Origin: Gonapodya prolifera JEL478
Lineage: Eukaryota; Monoblepharomycota; Monoblepharidomycetes; Monoblepharidales; Gonapodyaceae
Assembly (NCBI GenBank): GCA_001574975.1
Contig: KQ965731.1
Span: 62,001 to 126,000 of the forward strand
Direction: 5' to 3'
DNA: 64,000 bases
The notes under the pieces are model-generated. The model made no database searches. It was not told where the DNA came from and saw only the letters and a list, made by a program, of their open reading frames with translations. A program made the position numbers and the translations under genes. Shown here one piece after another: positions 45,973 to 56,857 of this stretch (within the stretch, counting starts at the first letter, position 1; each line of letters opens with the position of its first letter).

Positions 45973-48583
45973 CCTCTGTCCCCCAGTCGGCGCGTAGTCC
46001 CTCAGTCCGCCCGCGAACGTTTCGTCGATCCTCTTCGCGCTAGTTGGCAGCCTTCCCTTCACAACCGCCGGGGTGTGATCGTCCTTGCCCGCGGAACTCA
46101 CGTCGAATCGAGGCAGCTCCGATCCGGACCCACTCGAATCTTGCAAAAGCATTTCATTGAGACGGTTCGGGTTGGTCGGAAGGTGCCCTTGAAGAATTTG
46201 TGGGACATGGTTTGGGGACGAGGAACGGAGGCCCGATGTCTCAAAGCGAGGTGTTCTAACAGACGTGTGAAATCGAGAGAGATTAGACATTCGATCTCGT
46301 TCAACTGTCATCCCGACTCCGCCCCACTTTGGTGACGGCCCAAAAAAATGGTCGACTCACCCGTCATCGACCTCTCCCTCATTAAGCAGAGCCTCGTTAA
46401 TTCTCGCTGTACTGGTCGGCAAATGCCCCTTCACCACTTGAGGCACGTAATCTCGCCCAGGAGGCTCGGGCGGCGCGGGGGTCGCGTCAAAGTCTTCATG
46501 ACTCACGCCCGGATTCCGCTTCGTGGCGCCCGCTGGGTGAGACCGGGCACTTGCAACGGAAGATGCGGATGCAGTGGACATATGGCGCCGGTGGTCAGAG
46601 CGGGCTGACGTAGGACTTGTACTAAAAAATAGGCTTTACACTCAATCCAACTCGTACGGTTACCCATACACCCGGAGGGAACCTCACCTCCCGCCAGCAA
46701 GTCCCAACTTTCCGCTCGTGTTCCCATTAACGCCTCCATTGGCAGCCTTCTTCCCTTTCCCAGCCCGGCTCGCCGAAACGGCCGAACCTCCACCATCGCT
46801 AACATCGCCATCACCCTCTCTTTGCTCCATCCCGCTCTGCCTGCTTGTTCTTCCCCCCGGAGTGGTCCTTCCATTTCCAACAGTGCCCAGATTCCGCGAC
46901 GTTTGAGGCGGGCGCGATCGGCTGCGGGAACGAGACCTGTTGCGGTTTGCGGAGTCACGATCCCGCTCACGTTCCTGCTGGCGGGCTCGTGCCGCATTCG
47001 TCTCTGCGCGAAGACGTGAAGAGGCCGTGCTGCGGATTGGGGGGCTGCAGTTTGGTGAGTTTCACAGCTTCCCAGCTCCAACAATGCACCACATGCTCAC
47101 CTCTTCCCTTCCTTCGCATCTTTCTCCCTCTCTTTTCCCTCCACTTCAGTCCCCTCCGCGAACCGCACACTCTGCCCGCTCTCTGGCCTAATCCTCCCAC
47201 TTCCATGCTCACTCAGAGCCCCCTTCACGGATCCAAGCGGCCCACTTTCCACCCCTGAGCTCATCTCTGTGGAGCTCGGCGCGCTTGTGGTGCGCGCCGG
47301 CGATGCGCCCGCACCGGGGGGTGGACCCGCCACGACCTCGGCAACATCCGAGCCGGGCTCGTACCCTTCACCGGTGTAGTCATAATCGTAGTCGTATCCG
47401 TCTTCGTATCCCTGGATAGGGTAGCCTTGCGAGTCGACTGGGTAGCCGTGCTGGTCCATCCACATACCGCCGGGTGGGGGTGGGTACTGAGGGTAGCCTG
47501 GGGGATAAGGTGCTGGAAGGTACCCTGCCGGTGCGCCTCGGGCTCCAGGAGGGCTGGGGTGGGGCATAGGAAAGTGATCATCTAGACGAAGCACTGCAGG
47601 AGGACTAATGACCAGCGAAATGAGTATCATCGTCCCCTGCACCCACATCAAAGGGCCAAAACTCACCGTCCACCCCCACCGCCCACTGTCAATTGGATTC
47701 CCCCAAAACCTCCTTGGCCAGGCTGTCCGGGATACCCAACCATTCCTCCGTGCTGCGGATAGTACATCATTCCACCCGGCCCCATAACGGGCTGGGGAGG
47801 CGCAGGATACACATGCCGGGTGAGGTGGACATCGATGTAGTTCCCTTCGCTTCCACCTTGCGCGTGCTGCTGACCGCCTTGATAGTTTGGGTCGTCTGGG
47901 TACCCATGGTCTCGGTCGTCCAAGTCATCCTCGCCAGAAGGGTCCAGGGTTCCTCTCGGGGTGCCCTTCGGTATAGGTGTTGGGGTGTGATGGAAGTCAG
48001 GAGACGATGAGGCCGCGGAGAGTGGGGAAATCTGTCCGTTCGGTGTAGAGGGGTTGGGACGACGACGCCGGCGACGAAGAGGCAGGTGGATCCCGGAATC
48101 TGCTGTAGGCATCCCACGTTCATCCTCCTCCGCTTCGGGGTCGAACTCTTCATCTCCCTCAAAGTCGTCCTCCTCCTCCTCCTCTTCTTCAGCTTCCGAG
48201 TCTGGGAGGTCTTCCAGAGCGACACCCAGCTCCTCTGCACGTTTGGTCCTCCGGGCGAGTTTTTCAGCGAGACGAGCCGCTTCTCTGGCCTCTCGCTCTT
48301 CCGCCTCCCATCTCTCGGTCTCTTCTTTGCGTTTCCTACGCGCTTCTGCAGCGCGAGCAAGGTCGCCTCTGCCCGCGTAGTTCCATCCCAACCAACCCAA
48401 AGCCACTGTTGCTACAAGGACAAGTGCTGTGACGATGTAGTCGACCACTGTAGAATAAAGAACAGCTTCCCAATCAATGTCGAGCTCGTCATCGGCATGG
48501 TCTGGGAGGTCGGAGTGGGATAGAAAGGCGGAAAGGGGGATGTACTTTGACAGGGCGATAACCCAATCTGTGGCGTTCGACAT
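45961..48583 (-). CDS. Membrane-anchored disordered protein with a triplicated C-terminal motif
   Basis: I do not recognise this protein. Exon 1 (ATG at 48583) encodes a short luminal or extracellular part, a membrane helix (YIVTALVLVATVALGWLGWN), a charged helix rich in Arg, Glu and Ala (about 70 residues, ending in an acidic EEEEEEEDD run) and a Pro/Gly/Tyr-rich stretch. The next exon (about 47100-47640) is PxYPPGYPQYPPP-like. A third (about 46690-47060) is rich in Arg-Ser and Arg-Asp. The last two exons carry three copies of a 23-residue motif: YVPQVVKGHLPTSTARINEA, HVPQILQGHLPTNPNRLNEM and HTPAVVKGRLPTSAKRIDET. The stop is at 45961. Such short conserved motifs in a disordered tail usually bind one partner repeatedly. 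Middle splice borders are approximate. Confidence 0.65.
46018..46450 (-). repeat. Three copies of an LPT-x3-R-[IL]-[ND]-E protein motif
   Basis: Copies lie at about 46384-46450, 46145-46211 and 46018-46081 on the minus strand. Consensus: [YH]-[VT]-P-x-[VI]-[VL]-[KQ]-G-[HR]-LPT-x3-R-[IL]-[ND]-E. Nucleotide identity is lower than protein identity, which implies selection on the peptide. Confidence 0.8.
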
Positions 48584-48993
48584 GATGGATGGCGGATTAT
48601 AGATGGAGAAGACTACTTGTATGGCAGACAGTTACGGTGTGGAATCGGATTCAGCACAACTGGATGAGATTTCGGTGGGGATAGATGGTTATTGACCAGC
48701 GATGGGAGAGAACCCGCTGGATGAACTTGTCGAGCCCGGGCTAGAACGATGCCACTTATGAGGCGTAAAAAAGTCGCCGAGAGTTGCGATGTCGTGTCCG
48801 AGCTTTTGTCCGATTGACCTTTGTCGACACAATGTTTGGAACGGACAAATCTTGTCTTCCTGGGGAAATCAGCGGGACAAATAGCACAATAAATATGAGC
48901 GCCCCGCGAACCGCATCGTCAGCGCCCCACTCGTTGATCCCCGTGTCCATCAACGACCTTCCAACAACATCACATCGCTAAAACTCACAAGCT
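48584..48993. other. Intergenic region, nothing recognised
   Basis: A gap of about 410 bp between a minus-strand gene start and the uncertain 3' end of the next minus-strand gene. No convincing frame or repeat was seen. Confidence 0.5.
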
Positions 48994-51422
48994 TCAGGCC
49001 CGATCTTGCACCCGGACACTTCCCGTCCAGCACTCGATTCGGGCTCGTCGATTGTTAACCAGATGGTCCCTCTTTGGTGGGTGTATCGTCGTTCCCAGCT
49101 TGGGCGGGTCCTCGACTGTGGTCGTAGCGCCTTCATCTTCACGAAACATTTCAGGATGGAGAAAAATATAGTCTATATTCGGTTGTCTTTCAAAACCAAT
49201 ATCGTCTAAATTGTTGCATAAGCTTAAGCCTTTGGTGGGTACGTAATTGTGTAGGTGCAGTTTCTTTTGACACATGAAGGTGACAGGAGTATCAGATTGA
49301 TGTATCAGATTGACGCGACAAACCACAGAAAGAACGAATAAACTGGAGACGCACCCGCCTCCAGAGCTCAAGCAAGTTGACTTGAGGTACGACAAGACGA
49401 CGTTCGAGTACGACGCGATGGCGTACGCGTATCCGTTGGCGAAGTCATCCTACCAAGCGTACGGTACACGACATAATTAGCACTGTGTTCCCGGTGGATT
49501 CAATGTCATGCTCGACTCGACTGAACTCACCTCGACGTTGCCGTACTGCTGCCAAATGCCTGCTGTTTGGTTGTAGATAACAGGCTGGTGGACGTAGTCA
49601 GAGTTCCCCCTCACGTACACGAAGGGCACGGGCGGGCGGGCGCGGCCGTCGGGAAGCTTGGCGTAATTTGTGAGGGCGGCGCCGAGACCGATGGCTTCCA
49701 TGCTGATGCGGGAGGGTTACGTCAGGGGTCGTACGTGACGCAGACTAGGCAATACAACACTCACGCGCTGACGACAATGACGTCTTGCTCCGTGGCGTTG
49801 GGGTTGACCGCAGGAACGGCGGGGCGGAGGACCTGCGAGATGTACTGGCGCGTGATGATGTCCCAGGGGGCGCCGGACCAGACTGGACGAGTGCGCGGCG
49901 TGGTGAAAATGTGGACCAGTGACGACGCAGGTTCGAAATTGATTGTACGTACAGAATTGCGAGTCCGCTTCCATGCAAGTTTTGTAGTCCCAAACGGTGG
50001 GAATGTCGGCGGCGGTTGGGGTGACGAAGCTGCCGTTTAGTGCTTCGTTCTGAAGGCTCCACCATTCGGTTTCATGATGGAGAGTGGAGTTGGAGCGCTT
50101 TGGGAAGCTGGAGGCGCCGATCGATTTGGCAGCTGTCATATACAATTCATCGACGTGTCAGAGTGATTCTTGTGGACCCAATGGTGCACCAACGTACCTC
50201 CCATAATGGAGTCTGCAAGGTCAATGTGACCCTGGGTGAAGTTGTTCCAAAGGCACTTTCCGTAGAGGAAGCTTTCGTCAATGGTGGTGGACTCTTTCGG
50301 GACTTTGCATTGGTCGGGATACCCTGAAGAGAATTGCTTGCGAATGAGGAATGGTTCTGACTGCCTTTGTATGGTATGGGTACTCACCTCCTGCAGTCTC
50401 GTTGAACGACGCTTGCCTGCAGTCCCAGTTGAGGGAGTTGAAGGCCACGCAGACGTCTCCGATACGAGTGGGCTGTCAGACGATTGCTTATAAATAAAAG
50501 GTCTGTTTTCGGATGTTGCCGAATGTCACACACTCACCTTGATCTTGGGGTTGGGAAGGCCTTTGTCACAGGTGCCGTTCGAAATTACACCGCCGACGGA
50601 GGGGCTCCATCCTGAGGTACCAGAGTCTGCGTGGAGCCACGACCGTTGAGTACACAAGTTTTTGGCCAATAAAGGAACAAGAACGTCTCAATCACTGACA
50701 GATGACTTCCTTGATGTAGATACCGCAGTTGTTCATGAAGTCCAGCACGCAAGTCGTGGACGCGAGAGGTCCGATTCCTTGTGAGAGTCGAAGACATTAA
50801 GTTCGAGGGTGGCGACGGTAAATCACGAGATGATCACATACCTGTACCAGCGATGACAACCTTTTGGCCCATGATCGTTCCATAGTTCACATTCCCTTCG
50901 CAAAGTGTTAGTGACGTGTCCAGCTGTGAAAAAAAAAGCGAGGAGTATCTCAGATGAGGAGCACGTCGATTTAAGACGAGGTTGTTCTCACCGACTTGCA
51001 GTCATTGCAGTTGGATGAGTACCAAATGTCTTCACCAGTACCACTGAAAGCACCAGCGTCAGCTTATCGAAATAGTGGTTGCATGACAGTTGTTTTAGTC
51101 AAAGATTCACAATGTCAATGAATCGGCCCGTTAGACCCACCGACGAACAGAGCCGTAGCCTTTCCCAGCGGCCAATCCTCCAGAGCACCACATCGACGCT
51201 CCAGCCAACTGTAAAAACGCACACACACACACACGAAGAAGAAGAAGAAGAAGAAGGTGTTGGAATGCGTCAATGCGCGCAGGATGAGATGGGATGGTTG
51301 TGATTGTGGGGAAGGGTGAGGAGTCTTGGCACGCGCTGCGCAACTTTCTTTGCGACAACCCACTGTGCACGAGCTTGGGCTGTCAGCGCGAGAGCTGCTA
51401 CGGCGGCTGCGATCAGTCTCAT
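48994..51422 (-). CDS. Secreted nucleoside phosphorylase-superfamily protein
   Basis: The ATG at 51422 starts a clear signal peptide (MRLIAAAVAALALTAQARAQ). About ten short exons follow. They read DIWYSSNCNDCKS, SLTLCEGNVNYGTIMGQKVV followed by IAGTGIGPLASTTCVLDF, and IYIKEVI. Next come TSGWSPSVGG, KIKVGDVCVAFNSLNWDC, GKCLWNNFTQGHIDLADSIM and TVWDYKTCMEADS. The end has QDVIVVSAMEAIGLGAALTN, PFVYVRGNSDYVHQP and DDFANGYAYAIASYSNVVLS. The G-T-G-I-G, GTSGW, IGDV-like and S-A-M-E-x-x-G elements are those of the PNP/UDP phosphorylase fold (also plant bark storage proteins and fungal nucleoside permease-like proteins). Many Cys and N-x-S/T sites fit secretion. Role: perhaps extracellular purine salvage. 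The 3' end is uncertain: the last frame stays open to 48994 but may be spliced near 49345. Confidence 0.72.
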
Positions 51423-52380
51423 TGCTACTGAGTGCTAACGCTTGGCGTGTGACGGTGGGTTTATTATGACCGGTCCGAAGTTGTCTCCGATGTTTGGGGG
51501 TGTGAGGCACATAATCCCGAGGCGTTATCGCTCAGACCCTTCCATTTCTGGAAGAGAGTATTCTGAATTGTCCACTATTTTATTACGTATGCTTCTACGT
51601 CAATAGATAACCCGATCTTGCTGCTCTCGCTGCTGATTACTGGGTGGGAACGGGTAAGTTAGATTCGAAGTTGACAGGACATCACCTTCCTCGGAGAAGG
51701 AAGATATCAGTGCTAATCAGTGTTATCTGTGGTAGACCGATTGACCTGAGTGGTATGCGGACGCGAAAGCGAGAGCGAGTTCGAGGCAGAGTGGGACATT
51801 TCGGATTTGAAGGACGAGACAGCGAGACCCCAACTGTTACAGAAAGGTCGTATGAAGTACTCAACATATGAGCGTGGATGTGGTGGTGGACGTGTGAGAT
51901 TCGAAGGAGGAGTGGCCGCAGTAATCTGCCACTCGACATGTCTCTGGTCCCGCTCACGTGGCCACCATACAGTGGCATCCTCTTCATCTCCATTCTCATA
52001 ACCTTCTGAATCCCAAAGCGCTCTCTTCTCCGTCCCACGTCAACATTGAAGGTGGTCATAGTAGTGTATCTAATCTCATTTCATACATACCAGAGAGGGC
52101 AACAACGAGTCAATTCGTAATGTCCTGATGCAAAGGTGACATGTTGGCCCCTTTTAGAGTTACAACGAATTTGAGTCCTGATGGTCATAAAATGCAACAT
52201 ACGTATACGTCCACGCATGTAGCCAAAGGTCTCATGACAGGGAGGGCAGCGAGGAGTACAATACCAATCCTTTTAGAAAGGTGATCTTTTGGCCCTTTTT
52301 AGAGTTACGTACTAACAAAGAAATAGAGTTCTGGCGATTGTTGATGCACCAAATACACGGTGCAAGCCTTGCTGAATCTC
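51423..52380. other. Intergenic region with microsatellites next to it and a partial direct repeat
   Basis: A 958-bp gap between divergent genes. No gene was seen. It contains a diverged direct repeat (52132-52163 and 52277-52308) and presumably the promoters of both neighbours. A CA run followed by GAA repeats at about 51216-51256 lies in the first intron of the adjacent secreted-protein gene. Confidence 0.5.
52132..52308. repeat. Direct repeat pair upstream of the gene at 52381
   Basis: AAAGGTGACATGTTGGCCCC followed by TTTTAGAGTTAC at 52132-52163 recurs as AAAGGTGATCTTTTGGCCC followed by TTTTTAGAGTTAC at 52277-52308. Looser similarity extends about 40 bp upstream of both copies (GAGGGCA...GAGT...AAT). 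The spacing is about 145 bp. Confidence 0.65.
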
Positions 52381-53831
52381 ATGTCATCAGTCCAATCAAA
52401 TTCTACGATCACCGAGCCTTCGCAGGAGCCAGAAGCAGCGACGGACTCGCCTCCAGACGTCTCTCTACCCGAGAAGCCTGCCGTGGATGCGTCTGCTCCA
52501 AAGTTGCGAGTTCTGGTTATTGTCCAACACGAGCCATCATGGTTGACCCAACTCCAGGAGGACGTCGTTAGGGAGCACCTCGACATGGTCAAGGACATTT
52601 CGGTATTTCTCGCCGACGGGGAGGCCGATGCCACAAAGTTGCGGCGTGGGTTCGCTACTGTTTGCATGTTTCTACTTTACCGCCCAAAACACCAACCACA
52701 CCCTCTTCGACGGAAAAAGAGCACCTTGACGACCAAATCACACTCTCGGACATCTTCGTGGTCGCGGAAGGGCCAGCTGTGAGTGCTGGCATTCAGTGTC
52801 CGCGTTTCTCCGCCGACCTCACCAACGTTTCTGCGTGCCCACAAGTGTCGTGCCGTTCTGCTCGCCCTGCCATCCCTCGCGTCACCTATTGCCGGGGTCG
52901 TATTCATTGCGGACTCACTCGACGGAATCGAATCACCGCTGCCCTCGCGGAAGGACCTGCTGCTCACCACAGTGTGCAGGCCCTTGGTTGTTGTCTCGTG
53001 AGTCACCCCACCCAACCCCTTGGTCGTGCTCGCTCTGGGTTGACTGGAAGCGTGTGTGCGGATCTTCCCAGCGATCGCTCGGCTTTGGGCCACTGGCGCG
53101 CCGTCTCGAACCAGTGGCAGGCACACTTTTCGGTCGACGCCGTGGTCGTCCCATCTGCCTCTGCCTCAGACGCCGCTGCAGACGCCGCACCTACCTCCTC
53201 CTCCTCCTCCGTGGACCCCTCCCATCTCGTGCCGGAGCTTCTTACGCACATGGAGTCGGCGTGGATTTCTGAGCACCTGACGCGGTCGGTCCCATTGGTG
53301 GAGGAGGAACCCATCCGATTCGCACAAGCGACGAACCCGGAGATTAAGGAAGCGAAACCGCTCCGCCTTGTTGATGGGAAATGGGTGGATGAGTGGGTGA
53401 GCGACGATGAGGAGGACGAGGACGAGGACGAGGAAGAGGAGGAGAGCGGACCTGCTGGCCCTGCCGCAGCGGTGGGAGAAGCCCAGTCGGCAACGCCCGA
53501 CAAACGTGTGAATGACGGAGAGCCCGAAGCGCCCGATAATGCGGTCGCTCAGACCGAGGCGTCGGACAATGGGCCACCTCGCGAGCGTCGCCAGTCTCCA
53601 GAGCGGCGGACGGCACGACCGGCGCGTCCGAATCCACCGCGCGCAACCGCCCCAGCCGCGACCACTGAATACCACCCTGCTCTCGAAAGCAGTAACGAGG
53701 AAGACAGTGAGAGTGGTGAGGTTCGTGGTCGAGCGGAGCGGTTCACGGGGGACTTGGAGGATGTGAAAATCGGCGCCGATCTGGAAGAAACATTTGGAAA
53801 ATTGGATCTAGGTCTCGATATTAAGTTTTAG
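52381..53831 (+). CDS. Hypothetical protein: alpha/beta N-terminal domain, acidic disordered tail
   Basis: Four exons close exactly in frame (52381-52645, 52720-52778, 52846-52997, 53051-53831) for 418 residues. I cannot place it in a family. After a Ser/Pro/Glu leader, residues about 42-185 alternate strands and helices: KLRVLVIVQHEPSW, DISVFLADGEAD, SDIFVVAEGPACRAVLLALP, IAGVVFIADSL, LLTTVCRPLVVVS and QAHFSVDAVVV, as in a Rossmann-like fold. The pattern loosely recalls adaptor-binding p34 or PEX22-type proteins, but no motif decides. A helical segment (LVPELLTHMESAWISEHLTR) and WVDEWVSDDEE lead into a highly acidic run and a basic Pro/Arg-rich stretch. The C-terminus ends LEETFGKLDLGLDIKF, a possible short binding helix. 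The start is the only ATG in frame. Confidence 0.72.
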
Positions 53832-54102
53832 CGTGGTGGCGTGTGTGTATCGTGATGTGGTCACCAGAACAACCGATATTCCCGAAATGGAACGAATGAA
53901 AGGCACTGGTGGACTTTTGTTAGAATTTTGCTCGTTCACCGTGGTAGATCGTATTTTCGGGGCTGTTGAACTCAATATATTGCTCCAAGTAGAAAGCAAG
54001 TGATCGGGCAGTCTGCGGCGTCTGCCTGGCCTCCAAACCAGGGATTGCAGCGTTGCACTACCAACAACTTATGCCAAGCACCAGGCGTCTGACCACTCCT
54101 CG

Positions 54103-56589
54103 ATGACTTCAAGGGAGCTCACTGTCCTCGGAGTCGGGCTCCTGGCCGCCTTCTTCCCTTTGCGGACATTCCAACAGGGAGGAGGCGGTTCTTCCCCCGT
54201 CGTTATAGACGACGTCGTTAGCGATTGCACGCACGTCAACACCGTCCTCTTGAGTGCGAATGTGTCGCCGTCGCTCGTTTTCAGTGACGGCAGGTGCTGC
54301 CAGTATCAGCCCAACGATATTGCGGGTGTCACCATCTCGTGTCGCCAGGGGAGAGTGGTGGCCGCGACGTTTTCCAACTTTAGGGTGGGATCCTTGGAGG
54401 AGTTTCGGAGCTTGAATGCGTTGGAGCAATTGTGCGTTCACCGTCGTTCGCGATTATCGCCGGGGAGATTGCCCGAACCCCATCTCCCTCCACACCTTCA
54501 GGATGATAACCAATGGCTCGTTCGCTGACCGCTCCACTATTCCTACCTGGCTCCCGAGCTGGACAAACCTTACCACCTTACAACTGAGCTCCAATAATTT
54601 GGGCGGCAGTCTCTCATTTTTGGCAAACATGACTCAACTTCAACAGTTGTGGGTAGTTTCGCGTTCCAAGCATCACTTTGCCGAAGCTCGCCAACGCGGA
54701 ACATCCCTTCAGAGACTTATCTTCAAATCAAATCGAAGGAGCTATCCCAGTTGGTTTTTCTGGGTTGACGGCCTTGCGGAGTTTAAATTTGAGTGGGAAT
54801 CCCAAACTCATTGGTTCAATGTAAGTCGGTCGAATATCTGACCCCTTGCTCTTGAATTTTATTTGTTTGTACTCGAATCTAGACCCGACCTTTCCAATTT
54901 GACGAATCTTGTCTCCTTGTAAGCATGAACGAGTCCCACTTTCCCTGAAGTGTTCCTTGAACTCCATGGAACTTCACATTGCAGCGACGTTTCCAATACA
55001 AACTTGACGGGAGCCCTCCGATTGCCGTAAGTGATTGCCTTGTTCTGTTGGCAAAGCAACTGCAAGTTGAGGTTCAACTCCTGGTTGACAGAGCCACCGT
55101 GATGAATTGTAATATCGGTCAATCCGGGCTGTGCTCCTCCCCTCAATCACCTGTACCCGTATCTTGTGGAACGCCCTCGACGATTTTGGGATGTACTTCC
55201 CCAACGACTCTCGTAAGCTTGCGTCGTTATTATCGTGGTCGGCGTTGATGGCATTATTCTCTTCAACATGAGCAGCCGAGCTCTTTGAGCTCTACATCCA
55301 GTCTCCAACCTGCACCCACAACAAACATTCCCCTGATCGCGGGAACCATTGCGGGTGCGTTCTATCCTGCTTCACCACCCGTGCGATGTTCCCAAGCTGA
55401 CTAAAGAGGCTGCAGGTATTGCAGCCGTTTTGGCTATTGCTGGCATTGTCTCCTTTTTCTTCGTCCGCAATCGGCGCCGGCACAAACTCGGCTCCGAGGC
55501 TGACGAGGACTACCTCGCGCGGGAACATCCTCTCGCCGCGTTTCGGCCGCCGCCAGCCGCAGCCGCAGCCGCACAAGCTCCACTCGAGCTGAACCTCCAC
55601 CCTCCTCCGTCATACGGCCCGGTCTCAAGCTCCAAATGGGGCCCGTTGTTTGCCTCGGGCTCTCTTCCACCTAACTCCAACGTTTTGTCCGGCTTTAAAA
55701 ATTCCACACGTACCGCACTCTCGACCAGAACGGCTGTCACGGAGGGGCCGTCCGTGCAAATCGGCGAGGGAAATATTGAGCGAACGGTGGATCGAGTGAC
55801 GCTTAACCAGATATTTGTGGTGGCTCATCGCTATGTGGCGAGGGAGGCGGACGAGCTTACTTGCGAGGTGGGAGAATGCGTTCATGCAAAGGTACGGGTA
55901 GTGCATAAATTTAGTTGGACGCACCGCTAATCAGTACGTTTCCAACTGCAGGATATGATGTCAGACGGTGTGAGTATTGATGGCTTTTAGAGCCTTCTTT
56001 TTTGTGACAGTGACACTTGCACATTTTTTTGTTTGCGTTTGGCTTCTTTGCAGTGGGTAAACGTGAGTATCGGCTTTCTATGAAATGGAGTAGATTCTGA
56101 AAACTCTGATTTCGAATCAGGTGTACAATTACGATCAAAGCCGTACAGGCGTTGTTCCTTATGTAGTCCTTAGCTCCGTTTATGCGCCGGATGTGCAACG
56201 ACGGGTATCGAATGCCCGAATGTCGGCAGCGGACCGCCCTCCTCCACCAATTGGTCCCCGGACCACCAGCAGAATATCGTCCGGTGCTGCTGTGATAGAT
56301 GTTCAAGGGATTCCGAAAGGTGCGAATTGTGTCTCTGAACTTTGGTGTTGTTTTTAATCGATCATCGGTTCTTCAAGCATCAGATGCCCGACCCCAATCG
56401 TCATACCTCACACCGCCGCCACCATCGCATCTCGCTCCCGCGTACGTCACGACCACAACGTCATCAATAGCTGCGTCGGCGTACGTCACGACCACAACAA
56501 CTTCATCGATAGCTGCGCAGTCTATGCGAGGAAGTTTCGGCGGGCAGAGTGCCCGTATAGGTGGGGGAGCCGAGGAAGAAGATGACTGA
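54103..56589 (+). CDS. LRR receptor-like membrane protein with cytoplasmic SH3 domain
   Basis: A single-pass membrane protein. The N-terminus (MTSRELTVLGVGLLAAFFPL) is a plausible signal. A Cys-containing cap follows (CTHVNTVLLS, DGRCCQYQPNDIAGV). Short exons then encode plant-type leucine-rich repeats: LTTLQLSSNNLGGSLSFLAN, DLSSNQIEGAIPVGFSGL, LRSLNLSGNP and DVSNTNLTGALRLP. A Cys pair closes the LRRs (VMNCNIGQSGLCSS), and the transmembrane helix is GIAAVLAIAGIVSFFFVRNR with basic stop-transfer. The SH3 is VVAHRYVAREADELTCEVGE, CVHAKDMMSDG, WVN and VYNYDQSRTGVVPYVVL, built from exons that include an 18-nt exon (55952-55969) and a 9-nt exon (56054-56062). The tail holds PPPPIGPRT and two AYVTTTT repeats. 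Some LRR exon joins are approximate. Confidence 0.75.
56054..56062 (+). other. 9-nt microexon encoding the SH3 Trp-Val-Asn
   Basis: CAG|TGGGTAAAC|GTGAGT: a three-codon exon between two GT-AG introns (55970-56053 and 56063-56120). Without it the SH3 would lose the conserved tryptophan of the DG-W motif; with it the frame and the motif D-G-W-V-N-V are exact. Confidence 0.75.
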
Positions 56590-56857
56590 CGAGTGTTTTC
56601 TTTTCTCCACACTTTATTTTTTGGCATTCCATACTATACCTCGCGGGCGAGCTTGGACTTCGCGCGAGTTTTTGTCACAATAATTCATCAGAATCGTTTC
56701 TGATTTGTAAATGAACTCTAATCTTATTCTGGACCATTCGTCGATGATGTAGACAGAGGTTGCATCACTTTCGCGCTAGATCATGTTTAAACGACAACCA
56801 AGATGCATATATCAACTGGCCTCGTTAAGCGTGCGCTGAGTGTTACAAGACTGCCAG

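Noticed and set aside
46503-47084. 193-codon minus-strand open frame
   Set aside because: An overlapping frame with Arg/Ser/Asp-rich composition that fits the neighbouring exons was preferred; this one is its shadow.
51216-51256. CA and GAA microsatellite as a functional element
   Set aside because: A simple repeat in an intron of the secreted-protein gene; nothing suggests a role.
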